From the NCBI GenBank assembly GCA_016946835.1, contig JACVTC010000002.1, forward strand, positions 329,001-393,000: a stretch of DNA of 64,000 nucleotides, given 5' to 3'. Source of the stretch: Neocallimastix lanati (nom. inval.). Lineage: Eukaryota > Neocallimastigomycota > Neocallimastigomycetes > Neocallimastigales > Neocallimastigaceae. The number at the start of each line of letters is the position of its first letter. Position 1 is the stretch's first letter. The notes beneath the pieces were generated by a model. The model was not told the DNA's origin, did not search any database, and saw only the letters and a program-made list of their open reading frames with translations. This document shows, piece by piece, positions 1 through 11,700 of this stretch. A program made the translations under genes and the position numbers.

Positions 1-1535
1 TACATTAAAAGAGTTAGACAAAATATATATACTAAATTATATTCAGTGTATATATTTTGTTAATGAAAATAATTATTTCAAAAATAGATTAGTATTGTTT
101 GAAGAAAAAACTGAAAATTAGAATAACTATAAAAATATTATTCATATAAAATATTATTCAATATATGTCATATTTTTTCTTATTAAGATTATTTCAAAAA
201 TAATTTTGGAATAATGGTTTTTAGATTTATTGTTTGTATTTTGAAATACGAAAATAATTAGTAGAACATTAAAATATTTAAATATTAAATATATTATAAA
301 ATCTTTAAATTTAATTATTTTAAATAAGAAATAATTAAAAATATTTATTTTCATGATAAATTAAAAATAATTATATATTCGTATTAAATAATTTTTAGGA
401 AATATAAAGAGCATCAATTGTAAAAACTTCATATAATGGTTAGTTCTGGAGTAAGAGTTCTTCTTATAAAGATAAACTAGATAATATTTAATTTGTAAAA
501 TTTTCTTTATAATATTTTTAAAAATAAAAACTAGTTATATATGATCATTAATATTAATATTATTTACATTTATTCCACTATCTACCAAGATATCTTTTTT
601 TAAAATATATAATCTATGATAAAATTAATTATATATTCATAAATACAAGTAAAAAAATTTTTTAATATAATTAAAAATTATTATTATTATATTTTACAAT
701 GAATAATTATCTAATTTTTATTTAAATACATAAATTTATATTTTTATTTATATAACTATACAAAAGCTAAAAATTTAAAATAGTATTCAATTACATATAA
801 AATTTATGTTTTATTTCATAAATCAAAATTATAAAATTTTAAATATTTTAAAAAAAAAAAACATATTTTCTAAAAAAAAAAAAAAAAAAGAATTAATAAA
901 TAAAAATTAAATAGTTTTTTAAAAAATTTAAAAGAAAATCTATATAATTTTATTTATAATACTATTATAATTATTGATTTTTTTATTAAATTATTTTTAT
1001 TTGAAGGAAAAATTCTATTTAAAATTCATTTTGCATAATTATTTTGAATTAGAATTAATTCTTTGTATATGTATTCTTAAATTTCTTAAATTTAATAACT
1101 AAAGTTAAGATTTATATTTTCAAAAAAAAATTTTTTTTATATTAAAATATATAAAAATATTTCATTTTTATTATTAAACCGAAATAGAAATTTTGAAGTT
1201 TTTGAAATGTAGATTTTTATTTCTATATTTTCATTAAATAATAATAAACTATTTCTAAAATTTTTCCTTATAAATTCCTAATTGAATTAAATATATTTAA
1301 AAATAGATTATCATTACTCTAATTATAAATAAATAATATTGTTAGAGTAAAACGATAAAATTTAAATTTTAAAGTATTTATAATTTATATTTATAAAAAT
1401 ATCATAAAAAATATTTTATTAATAAATTGAAATATGTATAAATTTTAATTCATAAATATTTCTATAAAATTTTATCCTTTTTTTAAATTATATAAAAGTA
1501 TCTCGTCTTTTTAAAATATAAATATACTTTATACA
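1..1535. other. AT-rich intergenic DNA, left arm of an inverted duplication
   Basis: I see no convincing gene here. The short minus-strand open frame at 154-354 is Ile/Phe/Lys-only translation of AT-rich DNA. What matters is that about 1-1470 is repeated in reverse complement at about 30.75-32.25 kb, including the stretches around 20, 90, 160-245, 590 and 1313-1440. This is the presumed upstream region of the CTL gene that starts at 1536. Confidence 0.7.
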
Positions 1536-3461
1536 ATGGCTTCAAAAAAAGATGAAGATTCGGATTTAATTATAACGGAAACAAATAAAATACAGAAAAC
1601 AAATTTAATGGAAGGACAAGGAGATGTAGAACTTGTAGTAGAAGAAAAAGAAGATGGAATTCCACATTATCGTGATGTGTGGGCTATTTTTGTATTTATT
1701 GGTATTTTCATAGCTACATTAATTTTATCTATTAGAGGTTTACGTATAGTTATTGATAAAGGAAGACCAAAATATGTTCAAAGTATTTTAAAAGAAATTT
1801 CATCTGACTTGTCCTATAATAACGTTACCTCTTTTAATGAAACTACAGATGCAACTATCATATATTCAGTAAAACCACTAAATGCTTCTTTGTCAGATAA
1901 AAGTTACAATAATGAAAATTTAACTTATAATACTACTGAAAATATCAGTCAAAATAAAATTAAACGTTCAAGAGATGAAGTGAATATAAATTTTTTTGAT
2001 TATTTTTCTCATTTAGGCTTCATTGTATTTATATATTCATGTTGCATAAGTATACCTGTGGTATTTACAATTTTTTTTTATTGGTTAGCAATAAAGTAAA
2101 TGAATATATTTTAATAATAATAATTATTATTATACTTATTTTTACTATAATTATTATTATAATTATTAATTGATATTTATTTATATAAATTTTAAACTTT
2201 TAAAAATAAAAAAAAAAAAAAGATATCCATTAAGTACTATAAGGGTAACATTTATTATAGCTTATCTTATTTTTACTTTGATTACTATTGCTCTCACGGT
2301 AGTTGGCTATATTTATACTGATTATAATTACTTCATTTACGGTGCTCTTTTTGTGATCGTTCAAGTAGCAACTGTAATTATGATAAAAAAATGGCGTTCA
2401 AGAGTCGCTTTTGGAAAAATAGTACTAAAAACATCTGTAAAAGTTATGAAAGCACATATAGCAACTGTCTATGTTGGTTATTTAGAAAGTGCTATTGGGG
2501 CATTATTAGATATTATAATTGCTTTTGGAATTTACGGTTTGGCCTTTGAAGTTGTTTATGACAAAGAAGTAATTGATAAAGTCACAGGTGCAAGCTCCAA
2601 TAAAACAAATGTTAGCGTGGTTGCTATTCTTTAATCCTTTTTTTGGCATTTTCCTATATTTATAACAAAAGCGTTTTGGAAAATATTATACATGTAACAA
2701 TATCAGGTTTATATGGAGAATTTTTCTTTAATAGTACTATTGAAAATGGCAAAATAAGAATTAAGCAAAAAGATCCTACATTGGAATCATTTAAAAGGTC
2801 TCTTACTACCTCATTTGGTTCAATATGTATGGGAGGTTTAATTATTACACCAGCAGAATATACTAAAAAATTCCTTAAAATATTTAATTATTATTTAACA
2901 TTATCAGGATGTTGTTGTTTTTATTGTTGCTTTAGCGGCTGTATACAAGGTTTGGAATCATTATTAAAATATTTTAATTCATACGCTTTCGTAGAAGTCG
3001 CTCTTACTGGTAAAGGTTTATGTGAATCTTCCAAAGAATCTTTTAAATTAATGTGTAGATATGGAATGGATGCCATTCTTAATGATATTTTAATATCAAG
3101 AGTCTTAATTGTTGCGAAACTTGCAGTGATTTTTTTTTCATGCATCTCTGTTTATGTTCTTTGCTCTCTGGCAGAAAAAATTGATAGTACGATTGAAATA
3201 TTGGTACATATAGTAGTTGTATTTTGTGCTAGTAATACTGTTTTTTCTGCAACACAATCAGTAATTCAATCTGGAGTTAGTACTTTATTTGTATGTATTT
3301 GTGCAGATGTAGAAGTTCTAAGATTTACTCAAAAAGATTTCTATTCTGAAATCACAAAAATACAACCAGCTTTGGCATTTGAAGCAAATGAAAATTTAGC
3401 AAGTTATGTTGATAAAAGTATTACTAAAACCAAAAACTTTCTTGAAGACTTACTTAAATAA
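1536..3461 (+). CDS. Choline transporter-like (CTL/SLC44, Pns1-type) membrane protein, copy A, with a frame break
   Basis: Two exons: 1536-2095 and 2223-3461, with a GT-AG intron at 2096-2222 of phase 2. The protein has a charged cytoplasmic N-terminus (residues 1-45), TM1 at about 48-66 (DVWAIFVFIGIFIA), a hydrophilic loop to about 155 with several N-x-S/T sites and a basic KIKRSRDE stretch, then further membrane segments. Family signatures are TTSFGSICMGGLII, a Cys-rich CCCFYCCFSGC stretch, FNSYAFVEVALTGKGLCESSKESF, AILNDILISRVL and TLFVCICADVEVLRF. This layout (large loop after TM1, about ten TMs) is that of CTL/SLC44 proteins, fungal Pns1 included; transport of choline or a related solute is inferred. 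The reading frame changes by one base between about 2622 and 2632: alignment to the paralogue at 6018-7851 continues without a gap in the new frame. It is either a young pseudogene or an assembly error. Confidence 0.82.
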
Positions 3462-3957
3462 GAGTTTTTTTTTGGATATTTCATAATTAAATGTTAAATA
3501 AAAAATAAATGTAAATCATAATTCTTAAATCTAATCAATTAATTTTTATTACATTTAACACTTGAATTTATTAATATATTAATATTATAATAAATGTATT
3601 TAATAATATATTATTTAAATAAATAAATATTAAGATAACCTTTATTTTTGAATATATTTATATGATGTTATATTTATTTCAGAAGTATTTACTTTTTCTA
3701 TTATTATTAAGTATTAATTTTTATTAAAATAATAAATATTAGAATAATATTTAATTTTTATAATAAGTATAAAAAATACATAAAATATATTATTAAATTA
3801 CATAATTATTGGAAAATCATTTAATATATTAAATTATCATTAATATTGATGTTTTATAATTTGACTATAACAATATATTTATAATTTTTATATGAATATA
3901 CTTGAAATTATAATTAATTTAAAATTATATTGATTTTATAATTTTATAATATATATT
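3462..3957. other. AT-rich intergenic spacer
   Basis: This is the shared 3' side of the plus-strand CTL gene and the minus-strand LITAF gene. I see no coding signal, only A/T runs. Poly(A) sites of the two genes presumably lie here, but AATAAA-like words are everywhere and none can be singled out. Confidence 0.6.
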
Positions 3958-4872
3958 TTATATTCTTTTAGCTCTACTAATTTCTCTTTTACAGTATGGA
4001 CAGTAATGCACACAATCTTTAATACCATTAATTAAAAATGGTATAAAAGAAAATATACATGAAACTATGCAGAGGACGATACATAGTAAATATACAATTT
4101 CATTATTTTCATATTTAATAACTGTACGTACATCTGTATTACAATGTGGACACTTTACAAGGAAAGACGTTTTTGGAATTTCCGGTTCACCTAATATTCT
4201 ATAAATAAATATAGTTTTTCAATTATTATCTAATTTTTATTATAAACCATTAAATACAAAATTTTTAAAATAAAATTTATTATAAATACGGTTTATTTGG
4301 TTCTGGAGTTACACTCGGTTTAACGACAATAATGGTCGGTGTGTTATTTGTGGATGTTTTTGAAATTTCTTGTTCACTAATATTATATAAATATTTATAA
4401 ATAAGTAATTTTTCAATTAACATCGCCTTTTTATTATAAATCATTAAATACTAAATTTCTAAAACAAAATTTATTTTAAATACCTATTTGATTCTTGATT
4501 ATTATTTGGTTCTTGATTATTATTTAGTTTTTGATTATTATTTGGTTCTTGACTATTATTTGGTTCTGGAGTCACACTAGGCTTAACTACAATAATCGTC
4601 TGTTGGTTTGTTGACGGTATGAGTTTTCCATCTGGGGTTTGAATAAAAACTATCGTCTGTTGATTATTTGTTACTGATGTATCATCAACTTTTTCTTTCT
4701 CATTATCATTTATTGTTGAAGATTTCACCACTTCGTCATATGAAGGTGGTTCACTTACTGGCTTTTTTCCTGGATAATTTAATGTATTAAAATCATCTGA
4801 TTTGTCATTTACTTCTATCTCCTTTTTAGGAGCTTCAGCAGGTCTATGTGCAATAGGATAGGCACTCGGCAT
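3958..4872 (-). CDS. LITAF-domain protein with PPxY motif, three exons
   Basis: Exons on the minus strand are 4872-4484, 4376-4290 and 4198-3958; frames join exactly and give 238 residues. The N-terminus is hydrophilic and contains PPSYDEVV (residues 42-49), a PPxY ligand for WW domains of Nedd4-type ubiquitin ligases. Residues about 105-128 hold degenerate EPNNNQ hexapeptide repeats. The C-terminus is a LITAF domain: CPHC at 175-178, a hydrophobic membrane-inserting segment at 193-215, then HYCPYC at 223-228, the split zinc-binding site of this family. LITAF proteins are monotopic endosome/lysosome membrane adaptors; that role is inferred. Exon 2 repeats the end of exon 1 (TIIVVKPSVTPEPN in both), and introns 1 and 2 are alike, so an exon plus intron was duplicated in tandem. 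Only exon 1 is evident as a long open frame; the domain itself is in exon 3. Confidence 0.85.
4290..4600 (-). repeat. Tandem exon-intron duplication plus hexapeptide repeats inside the LITAF gene
   Basis: Two nested repeats. At 4488-4566 an 18-base unit encoding EPNNNQ recurs about five times. At larger scale, the last part of exon 1 with intron 1 (about 4380-4600) is echoed by exon 2 with intron 2 (about 4199-4376). Both exon pieces encode TIIVVKPSVTPEPN, and both introns begin GTATTTA and share a TAATGRTTTATAATAAAAA segment. Confidence 0.75.
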
Positions 4873-6017
4873 TCTAAAATATATATATAAAATTGTTATT
4901 TGATTTTGATATAATAAAATACAAAAAATTATTTAACTATTAAAAAAAAAACATTTAATCGTATATAAAAAATTTTACTTTTTAAACAATTATAAATTAT
5001 CTATTAATATATAATTTAAATAAATGAATAATATAATTTTTTCAATAATTATTATTTATATATATTTTTTATTCTTTTATTTTAATTTTATAATTTTTAT
5101 ATATATATTTTTTTTATAATAATTTTTTATATTATAATAATTTTCTCCATTTATTATTTAATAAAATTTTTATTAAATGTAGAATAAATTGAATAAATTT
5201 ATAATATAGTTTTAATAAATAAAAACCAAGTTATTTTTTAATTTTAACTATTTTAAATATTTTTAAAAATATATGTTGAAAAATAAAGTGGAATAAATTT
5301 AAAAAATAAACTTGACAATAAACTTCCAGTTGTCTGTTAATAATATAGATTTATTTTCGTAACTAAAAATTATCTAATTTTAAAATTTAAAATATTTATA
5401 AATTTTTATATTTATATTAATAATTTTTTATTAAAATAAAGTATACTCAATTTAAGAATTTTTAGCATTTTAATCAATAATTTAAAAATTTTAAAAAATA
5501 TTAATATTAAAAAAAAGTATGAATATTATTATATAAGTAATGATGAAATTAAATTAATTCATTTTGATTTTCATTTTATTTAAACTATTTGACAAAATAT
5601 TAAATTATAATTTAAAATAAGGTATGTGGATAAAACCTTTATTATTTTTAATTTTAAATATTTTAAATTTTCAAAAATGTATATATGTTGAAAAATAAAG
5701 TGGAATAAATTTAAATAAAAGATATAATATATATTATTTTTCTTAACTTAAAATAAACCAATTTTAAAATTAAAATTTATATATTTTTAAATTTATTATA
5801 ATAATTTTTTATTAAAATGAATAAATACAATTTAAAAATTATTTATATTTTAACCAATAATTCAAAAAATTTAAAAAATATTAATATTAAAAAAATAAGT
5901 AATAATATTATTATATTACAATTTATTACAATGTATAATTAAATAAAATTAATTATTTAATATATTTTGATTTTCATTTTATTTTAAACTATTTGACTAA
6001 ATATTGAATTATTCAAT
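4873..6017. other. AT-rich intergenic spacer
   Basis: No gene seen. Two partly similar segments (about 5270-5590 and 5680-5990) share words such as GTTGAAAAATAAAGTGGAATAAATTTAAA split over 20-base pieces, suggesting an old local tandem duplication of roughly 400 bases. The spacer separates the 5' end of the LITAF gene from the 3' end of CTL copy B. Confidence 0.55.
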
Positions 6018-7851
6018 TTAAAATAATGATTTTGGATAAGTTTCTTTAATTTTATTATATAATTCAGGTCTAGAGTATTTGATTGCTTCACTATCTTCAC
6101 AGATACATACGAACATTGTAACAACACAAGAATCTATGACTTTGGAAACAATTGAAAAAATAAAATATGCAATAAAGAATGCTAATAAACCTTCATAAAC
6201 TAATAATATTGCTTCATGAACTCCAGTAATATATCCAAGTAATGCAGTGACACCACCAGCAACTAAACCGACTACTAATTTTCCAATGGACAAAACTTTA
6301 GAAATTAAGAGATCGTTAAGAATAGCATCCACACCATTACTCTTAATTAATTCCCATGTTGACTTGGCTGCTTCAGAATATGGTTTTCCATAAATAGCTA
6401 CTTGGGTAAAGGCATACTTATTAAAAAGTTTAACTAAACGATCAAGAATTGCCAACAAATGATCAAAAAAACAACAAAAGCAGCAACAGCAACAACAGCA
6501 TCTTTTCAAATCATTCTTTATTTTTTTTACTATTGCTTCAGCTATCTCAATTAATGCAATAATTAAACTACCATAGCAAATAGATCCAAAGCTTGTTGTC
6601 ATTGCTCTTACAAAGGATTTCCATGTCGGATTTTTAACATTAATTTCAATTTCATTAGTAGCAGGATTTTTTGAACTTCTAAAGAAATATGATGCAAATA
6701 AACCAGAAACTGTAACATGTACTACATTATTAGCCACTTGGATTGTATAGTATATTGAAAATAACGGTAATAACATCCCAAGAAAACCAAAAGCCAAAAG
6801 ACCGTATATCAATGTTATTATTAAGAATATACATACAATTATATTTACCATACTTCCAAGAAATCCTGCATATATTGAAGCCTTATAACGTTTAATAACG
6901 AAAGCAACTTCTTCTAACATTAAGGAAGTAAATGGTATTCTTTTTTTCCATAAGCACCACAAAAGAATATATATTGCTGGTATGATAAATAAAATAAATC
7001 CAGCTGGAAATAATAAAATACCCATTATTATAGCAGCTGCAGAATAAAGGACAATAGCAGAAATTATTGTAATTTTCACTATTTGTTGGGAGAAACTATT
7101 TTTTTTAAATTTATAAATAATTAAAACCTATATTCGTTTTAAATATTTTTTTTAATAACTTTATAAAGTTTAGTACTTACTTTTGCATTAAAAATAAATA
7201 TAAAAAAGTAAAAAAAAAAGGGCTCATTATTGAAGCTGCCCCTACAACTAATATACCCGTTGTTGAAATATCATTAAAATTCATAGTGTTAGAATTGAAA
7301 GAATCCATAGTGTCAGAATCGAAATAATCCATAGTGTCAGAATCGAAAGAATCCATAGTGTCAGAATTGAAATAATCCCTTTTAACCCTAAAATATTTTG
7401 TTAAATCAATACCATAATAATTAGGATCATATCCATAATATGAGGAACTAGATGATGGAACACTTCCTGAACTTGAATCATAAAAAGGTGAATAGTTTGA
7501 ACTTGAACTAGAACTAGGATAACTATAATAATGATCATCGGATTTTAATTCATTATTAATTTTTTTACCAACTATAATTCCTACAATCAAAATAATAACA
7601 TTAATAAACATTAAAGACAAGTATAATATTGCTGCCCATAGATCTTGAAATTTTGGTGAATCATTAAATATAACTTTAGAACCCTTGAAATCTTTCTTAC
7701 TTTGTAATTGATTAATATCTACAGCAACTGATACAGATTCATTTTTTTCAATATCCATTGAAGCGATAGGTTGTCCTATTGGCATTTCATTTGTGTCATT
7801 GCTTGAATTAGTAGATCTCATAAAATTTTCACTATTCAATTGCTTTGACAT
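6018..7851 (-). CDS. Choline transporter-like (CTL/SLC44, Pns1-type) membrane protein, copy B, intact
   Basis: Two exons on the minus strand, 7851-7181 and 7095-6018, separated by an 85-base intron (GTAAGT to TAG) of phase 2, the same place and phase as in copy A. The product is 582 residues: cytoplasmic Ser/Asn-rich N-terminus (1-70), TM1 71-95, a loop at 96-195 with Ser/Tyr runs, a dibasic VKRD site and four 8-residue repeats, TM2 about 197-222, then the conserved CTL core. Core signatures are HVTVSGLFASYFF, TTSFGSICYGSLIIA, a CCCCCCCFCC run, NKYAFTQVAIYGKPYSEAA, AILNDLLISKVLSIGKL and TMFVCICEDSEA. I place it in the SLC44/Pns1 family with good confidence; the substrate is not shown by sequence. 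The phase-2 split codon joins AA to T, giving Asn, so the GTG that begins the long frame at 7079 is internal Val, not a start. Confidence 0.9.
7270..7376 (-). repeat. 24-base tandem repeat in the extracellular loop of CTL copy B
   Basis: Four units of 24 bases encode FNSDTMDS, FDSDTMDY, FDSDTMDS and FNSNTMNF. The repeat sits in the large loop after TM1, keeps the reading frame, and is absent from copy A. It probably arose by replication slippage and may vary in length between strains. Confidence 0.85.
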
Positions 7852-8784
7852 AATTATTTTTAATTAATATAAATTTTAATATAAAATAATTAAAAATTTT
7901 ATAATCTTAACAAAAAAAAAAAAAAAGAAAAATATTATTATATATTTACTAAAATTATAGAAAATTATCAATATTATAATTATTTTATTTTTAATATTTC
8001 AATTTATATACTTATTAAAGTAAAACATTTAAAATAATATGTTATTTAAATATGATTTAATTATTAGTAAATTGATATCTATCTTCTAATAAATTATAAT
8101 ATATAAATAAAAATATTAAGTTTTAACATTTTTAAAATATATAGATATACTAAAATAAATTTTGTTAAATAAAATATTTTTTTGATAAAGACTTTCTTTG
8201 TTATGTTGAATTTTATTTTTAGTTCGTTTGTTTTTTTTTTTAAAAAAATTTTAAAGTTATGACCTAAAAAAAAGTTTTTAATATTTACTGTTTTTTTAAC
8301 TTAAACCTTTAATACAAATTTATTTTTAAAGTTTTTGATAAAATTTATTCTTTTAATATTATGAAATTGATTAATCTATTTTTTTTAAAAAAAGTATATT
8401 TAAAAATTTAACATTAAATATTCTTTATTTTTTATAATTTTAAATAAAATAAAAAAATATATTAAATAATTAATATTATTTATAATTTTATAGCTAATTA
8501 AACTTTATATAATGTCAATGAATATATGATGATTATAATTATGTATTATTGAAAATATTGATTTTATTATATATATATAAAATAAATATTATATATATAA
8601 GTTAATAAACATGATTTATTTTTTTTTTATTTTATGATTTATTTACATAATTTTAGATTTATTATTTAACGAAAAAAGTTGAAATTATTTTTTTTCTTCT
8701 TCGTAATTACTTAAAAAATTTATTTTTAATTAAAGTAAAATAATTATTAATGAGAAATATTATTCTTTAAATATTTATATTAAC
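7852..8784. other. Divergent intergenic region between CTL copy B and the scaffoldin-like gene
   Basis: This is the only region in the window flanked by two divergent host starts (7851 minus, 8785 plus), so promoters of both should lie here. I see no motif that stands out from the A/T background. About 7905-8770 is repeated in reverse complement at about 29.81-30.65 kb, with the region around 8240-8260 (AAAGTTATGACCTAAAAAAA) an easily recognised anchor. Confidence 0.6.
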
Positions 8785-11700
8785 ATGGAGAACAAAATAT
8801 TTTCAAGGTAAAATGTTAAAAACAAAAATAAATAATTAAAATAATATATATTTATATAAATCATTAATTTATTAATAATGAAATAAATATTAATTTTAAT
8901 TTTTTCTATTAATTATAAGAACAATTAAAGTTCTATTTATATTCATTCAACTATTTTGTATAATTTATGGAAGTAAAGGTAATTTATATAATCATATAGC
9001 TTATTATAAAAGAATATATGTTATTTAAATAATATTCATTTTATATATATATTTTAAAACTTAACATATTCTTTTTTTAGTTGTTAATAATTGTGATAGT
9101 AGTTTTACAGATACTAATTGTTCTACTAGCAATAATCCAGAAGTAGGAAATTATTGTATTAAAGATAATGTTATTTATGCATTAAATAATAATGATGATA
9201 CAAAATGTATAAATAAATTAAAATTATCATCATCAATAAATTTAGTACTTATTGATGGAGTAAATATTAATATTTTCGATCATAAAAATGTACCAATAAG
9301 TGAAGATTACGAATTACCAAATTTAGTTTTAATCAATTGTGAAAATGATATATGTAATCAAACAGTCGGATACGTATTAGATAAAAATTATAATTATTAT
9401 TCAATTTCAAATATGAGTGATATAAGTAATCAAAAAATTACTGTTTCAGAGAAAGAATGTACATCAAACATTGGAGTTCTTGCAGAAATAAAAAAAACTG
9501 TGGTTTTTTGTATATCGGACAGTAATCATATAGAAATATCTAATTCAGATAAAATCAATAACAATCTTATTCCTAATAGTATTAAAAATACTAATAGTCC
9601 ATTTACAAATGAAAACTCATATGAAAATATATTGATTCAATCAACTCAAAACATGATATATCTTAACAATATGAACGGAGGTTTGTTAAAATTAAATTTT
9701 ATTTATTTTAGTATAATATTCTTATTAATTTTTTGAAATTTTATTTTATTATTATTATCAAACTAATATATTTAATCATTTTATTAACGTATATTCTTTA
9801 TATTCGAATAATTTTTTATTTATAATAATATCAACAGAATATAGTATTTTTTTTGATTATAGTACTAACGATATCATACTTGATATTGAAAATAGTTCAG
9901 ATATTATTAAAAATGTTGCACAAGATTGTATAGATGGATATTGTTTAAAATCTTATAAAGGTATTTTAAATTATAATGTATTCTATATATAATTTATAAA
10001 TTTTAATAATTATTACCGATTAATTATCTTCTTTTTTTCTGAAAAATATTAAATTGATTAAAATTATTTATATTCTATAATAGTTGAGGATGGAACTTAT
10101 CTTATTAATAATAATTTATATTCATTTACAAGTGTTAAGAATAGTGATAAAATAATGATAAAAGAAACAAAATTGAATGAAATTGGTGTTTTTGAAACTA
10201 CTAGAGAAAATATAAAAAATATATCAAGGCTAATTAGTAGTGAAAATATTTCCTATTCAAATTTAGAAAATTTAAGAATGTATGATTGTCAAGATGAAAA
10301 ATGTTATATAACAACTGGTTATATTAAAATTAAATCTGATAATTCTGTCTATGAATGTGATACGAATGATTGTTCAAATTATCCAGCAAATTATTATGTC
10401 GAATGTAGTAGTCTTAGTGATGTTGGTATTGCTTTTTATGATGATGGATTTAAAATATGTACTAATTCTGGAAATAGTTCTAATAATGAATTTTCACTTG
10501 AAACAATTTCTAGCGATGGTAAAGAAAGTAGTTACATTTTCAGTCTTAATGAAGATAGATCATCATATTATAAAATATATAAAACTGATAAATATGCTAA
10601 TTTAATTGGTATATCTTATTCAGGTAAATTTTCATTAATATATTAAATATAATATATTAATAATTTTTATTGTAACTAATTCTTTAATTATATTATTAAA
10701 ATAGAGGGATATTATTTAACAAAAATTGATATTAACAATAATAATAAAAAAAATATGGTAAAATGTAATTTAAGTTCAAATAATTCTGGAAGTTTATGCT
10801 CTAAACAAAATATATATGGTTATACAATTAATTCCGGAACCGAAAACACTAATAGTTTAATATTTTGTAATACTGATGGGTGTGAAGAAGCTATAAGTAA
10901 CAATGGTTATTTTCTAAATTCCGATGGAAATGTAATTTTATGTAAATTAACTAATTGTAGTCCTTTTCAAATAACAAATACAAGTTATTGTTCAAATCAT
11001 CAATACGAAGTCATTTTAGAAAGTTATTCAGGAAAGAAATATTGTAACGGAGATTCTAAGGTATCTTTTCTTTCAAGTGAATATTATTATAAAATATCAG
11101 ATATGGATGCGTCCATAACATTCCCAACTGTACAGGAGGGATCTGATACAATTCTTATAAAAGTTGATCAATATTCTGTAACTCAAGTTATTACTACATC
11201 TGATGGTAATGTTATTTGTAATAATTTATAGCATTATTATTTTAGGAAAAGTAATCATATTAATATAAAAAAATAAAATATATATATAGGTATTTGTATT
11301 GATGATGATGGAAAAAAAGATGAAAATTGTAATATTAATGGAGCAAAGAAGTATATATGTACCAGTATTACAAAAGGTTGCACAAATTTAGTAAACTCTT
11401 GTAATCCAAAAACTGCTAGGGGAGGATGTAATATATAATTTTAATTTCTATTTTAAATAAAAGTTAAATCGGTAATTATTACTGCAAAAAAGTATTTTTA
11501 TTTATATTATATATTTAAATTTATTATTTAGGTACTGGATATTATCTTGTAGATATAAATGAAAAAACTTCTGCTGGTACATTATATAGATGTACAACCG
11601 ATGAAGAAGAAGTTTCTTGTGAAGCTTATCCTAACACATCCAGAGGATATTTCAAGGTAACAGATAATTACTATCCAGGTACTAAATATATTAAGTGTAA

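Noticed and set aside
154-354. Minus-strand open frame of 66 residues
   Set aside because: Only Phe/Ile/Lys/Asn-type residues from AT-rich DNA, no domain, and its inverted copy near 31.9 kb does not keep the frame.
7077-7079. GTG as start codon of CTL copy B
   Set aside because: Splicing from 7181 to 7095 reads through it in frame with the full N-terminal half of the family, so it is an internal Val codon.
8967-8969. ATG at 8967 as start of the scaffoldin-like gene
   Set aside because: Its frame reaches the donor in phase 0 while exon 3 needs phase 1; the signal-peptide frame fits.
10351-10605. Second open frame inside the scaffoldin-like gene, and similar ones at 13313-13570 and 14396-14662
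   Set aside because: Shadows in other frames or strands of exons A1 and A3 and of an exon C2 region; no codon or domain support.
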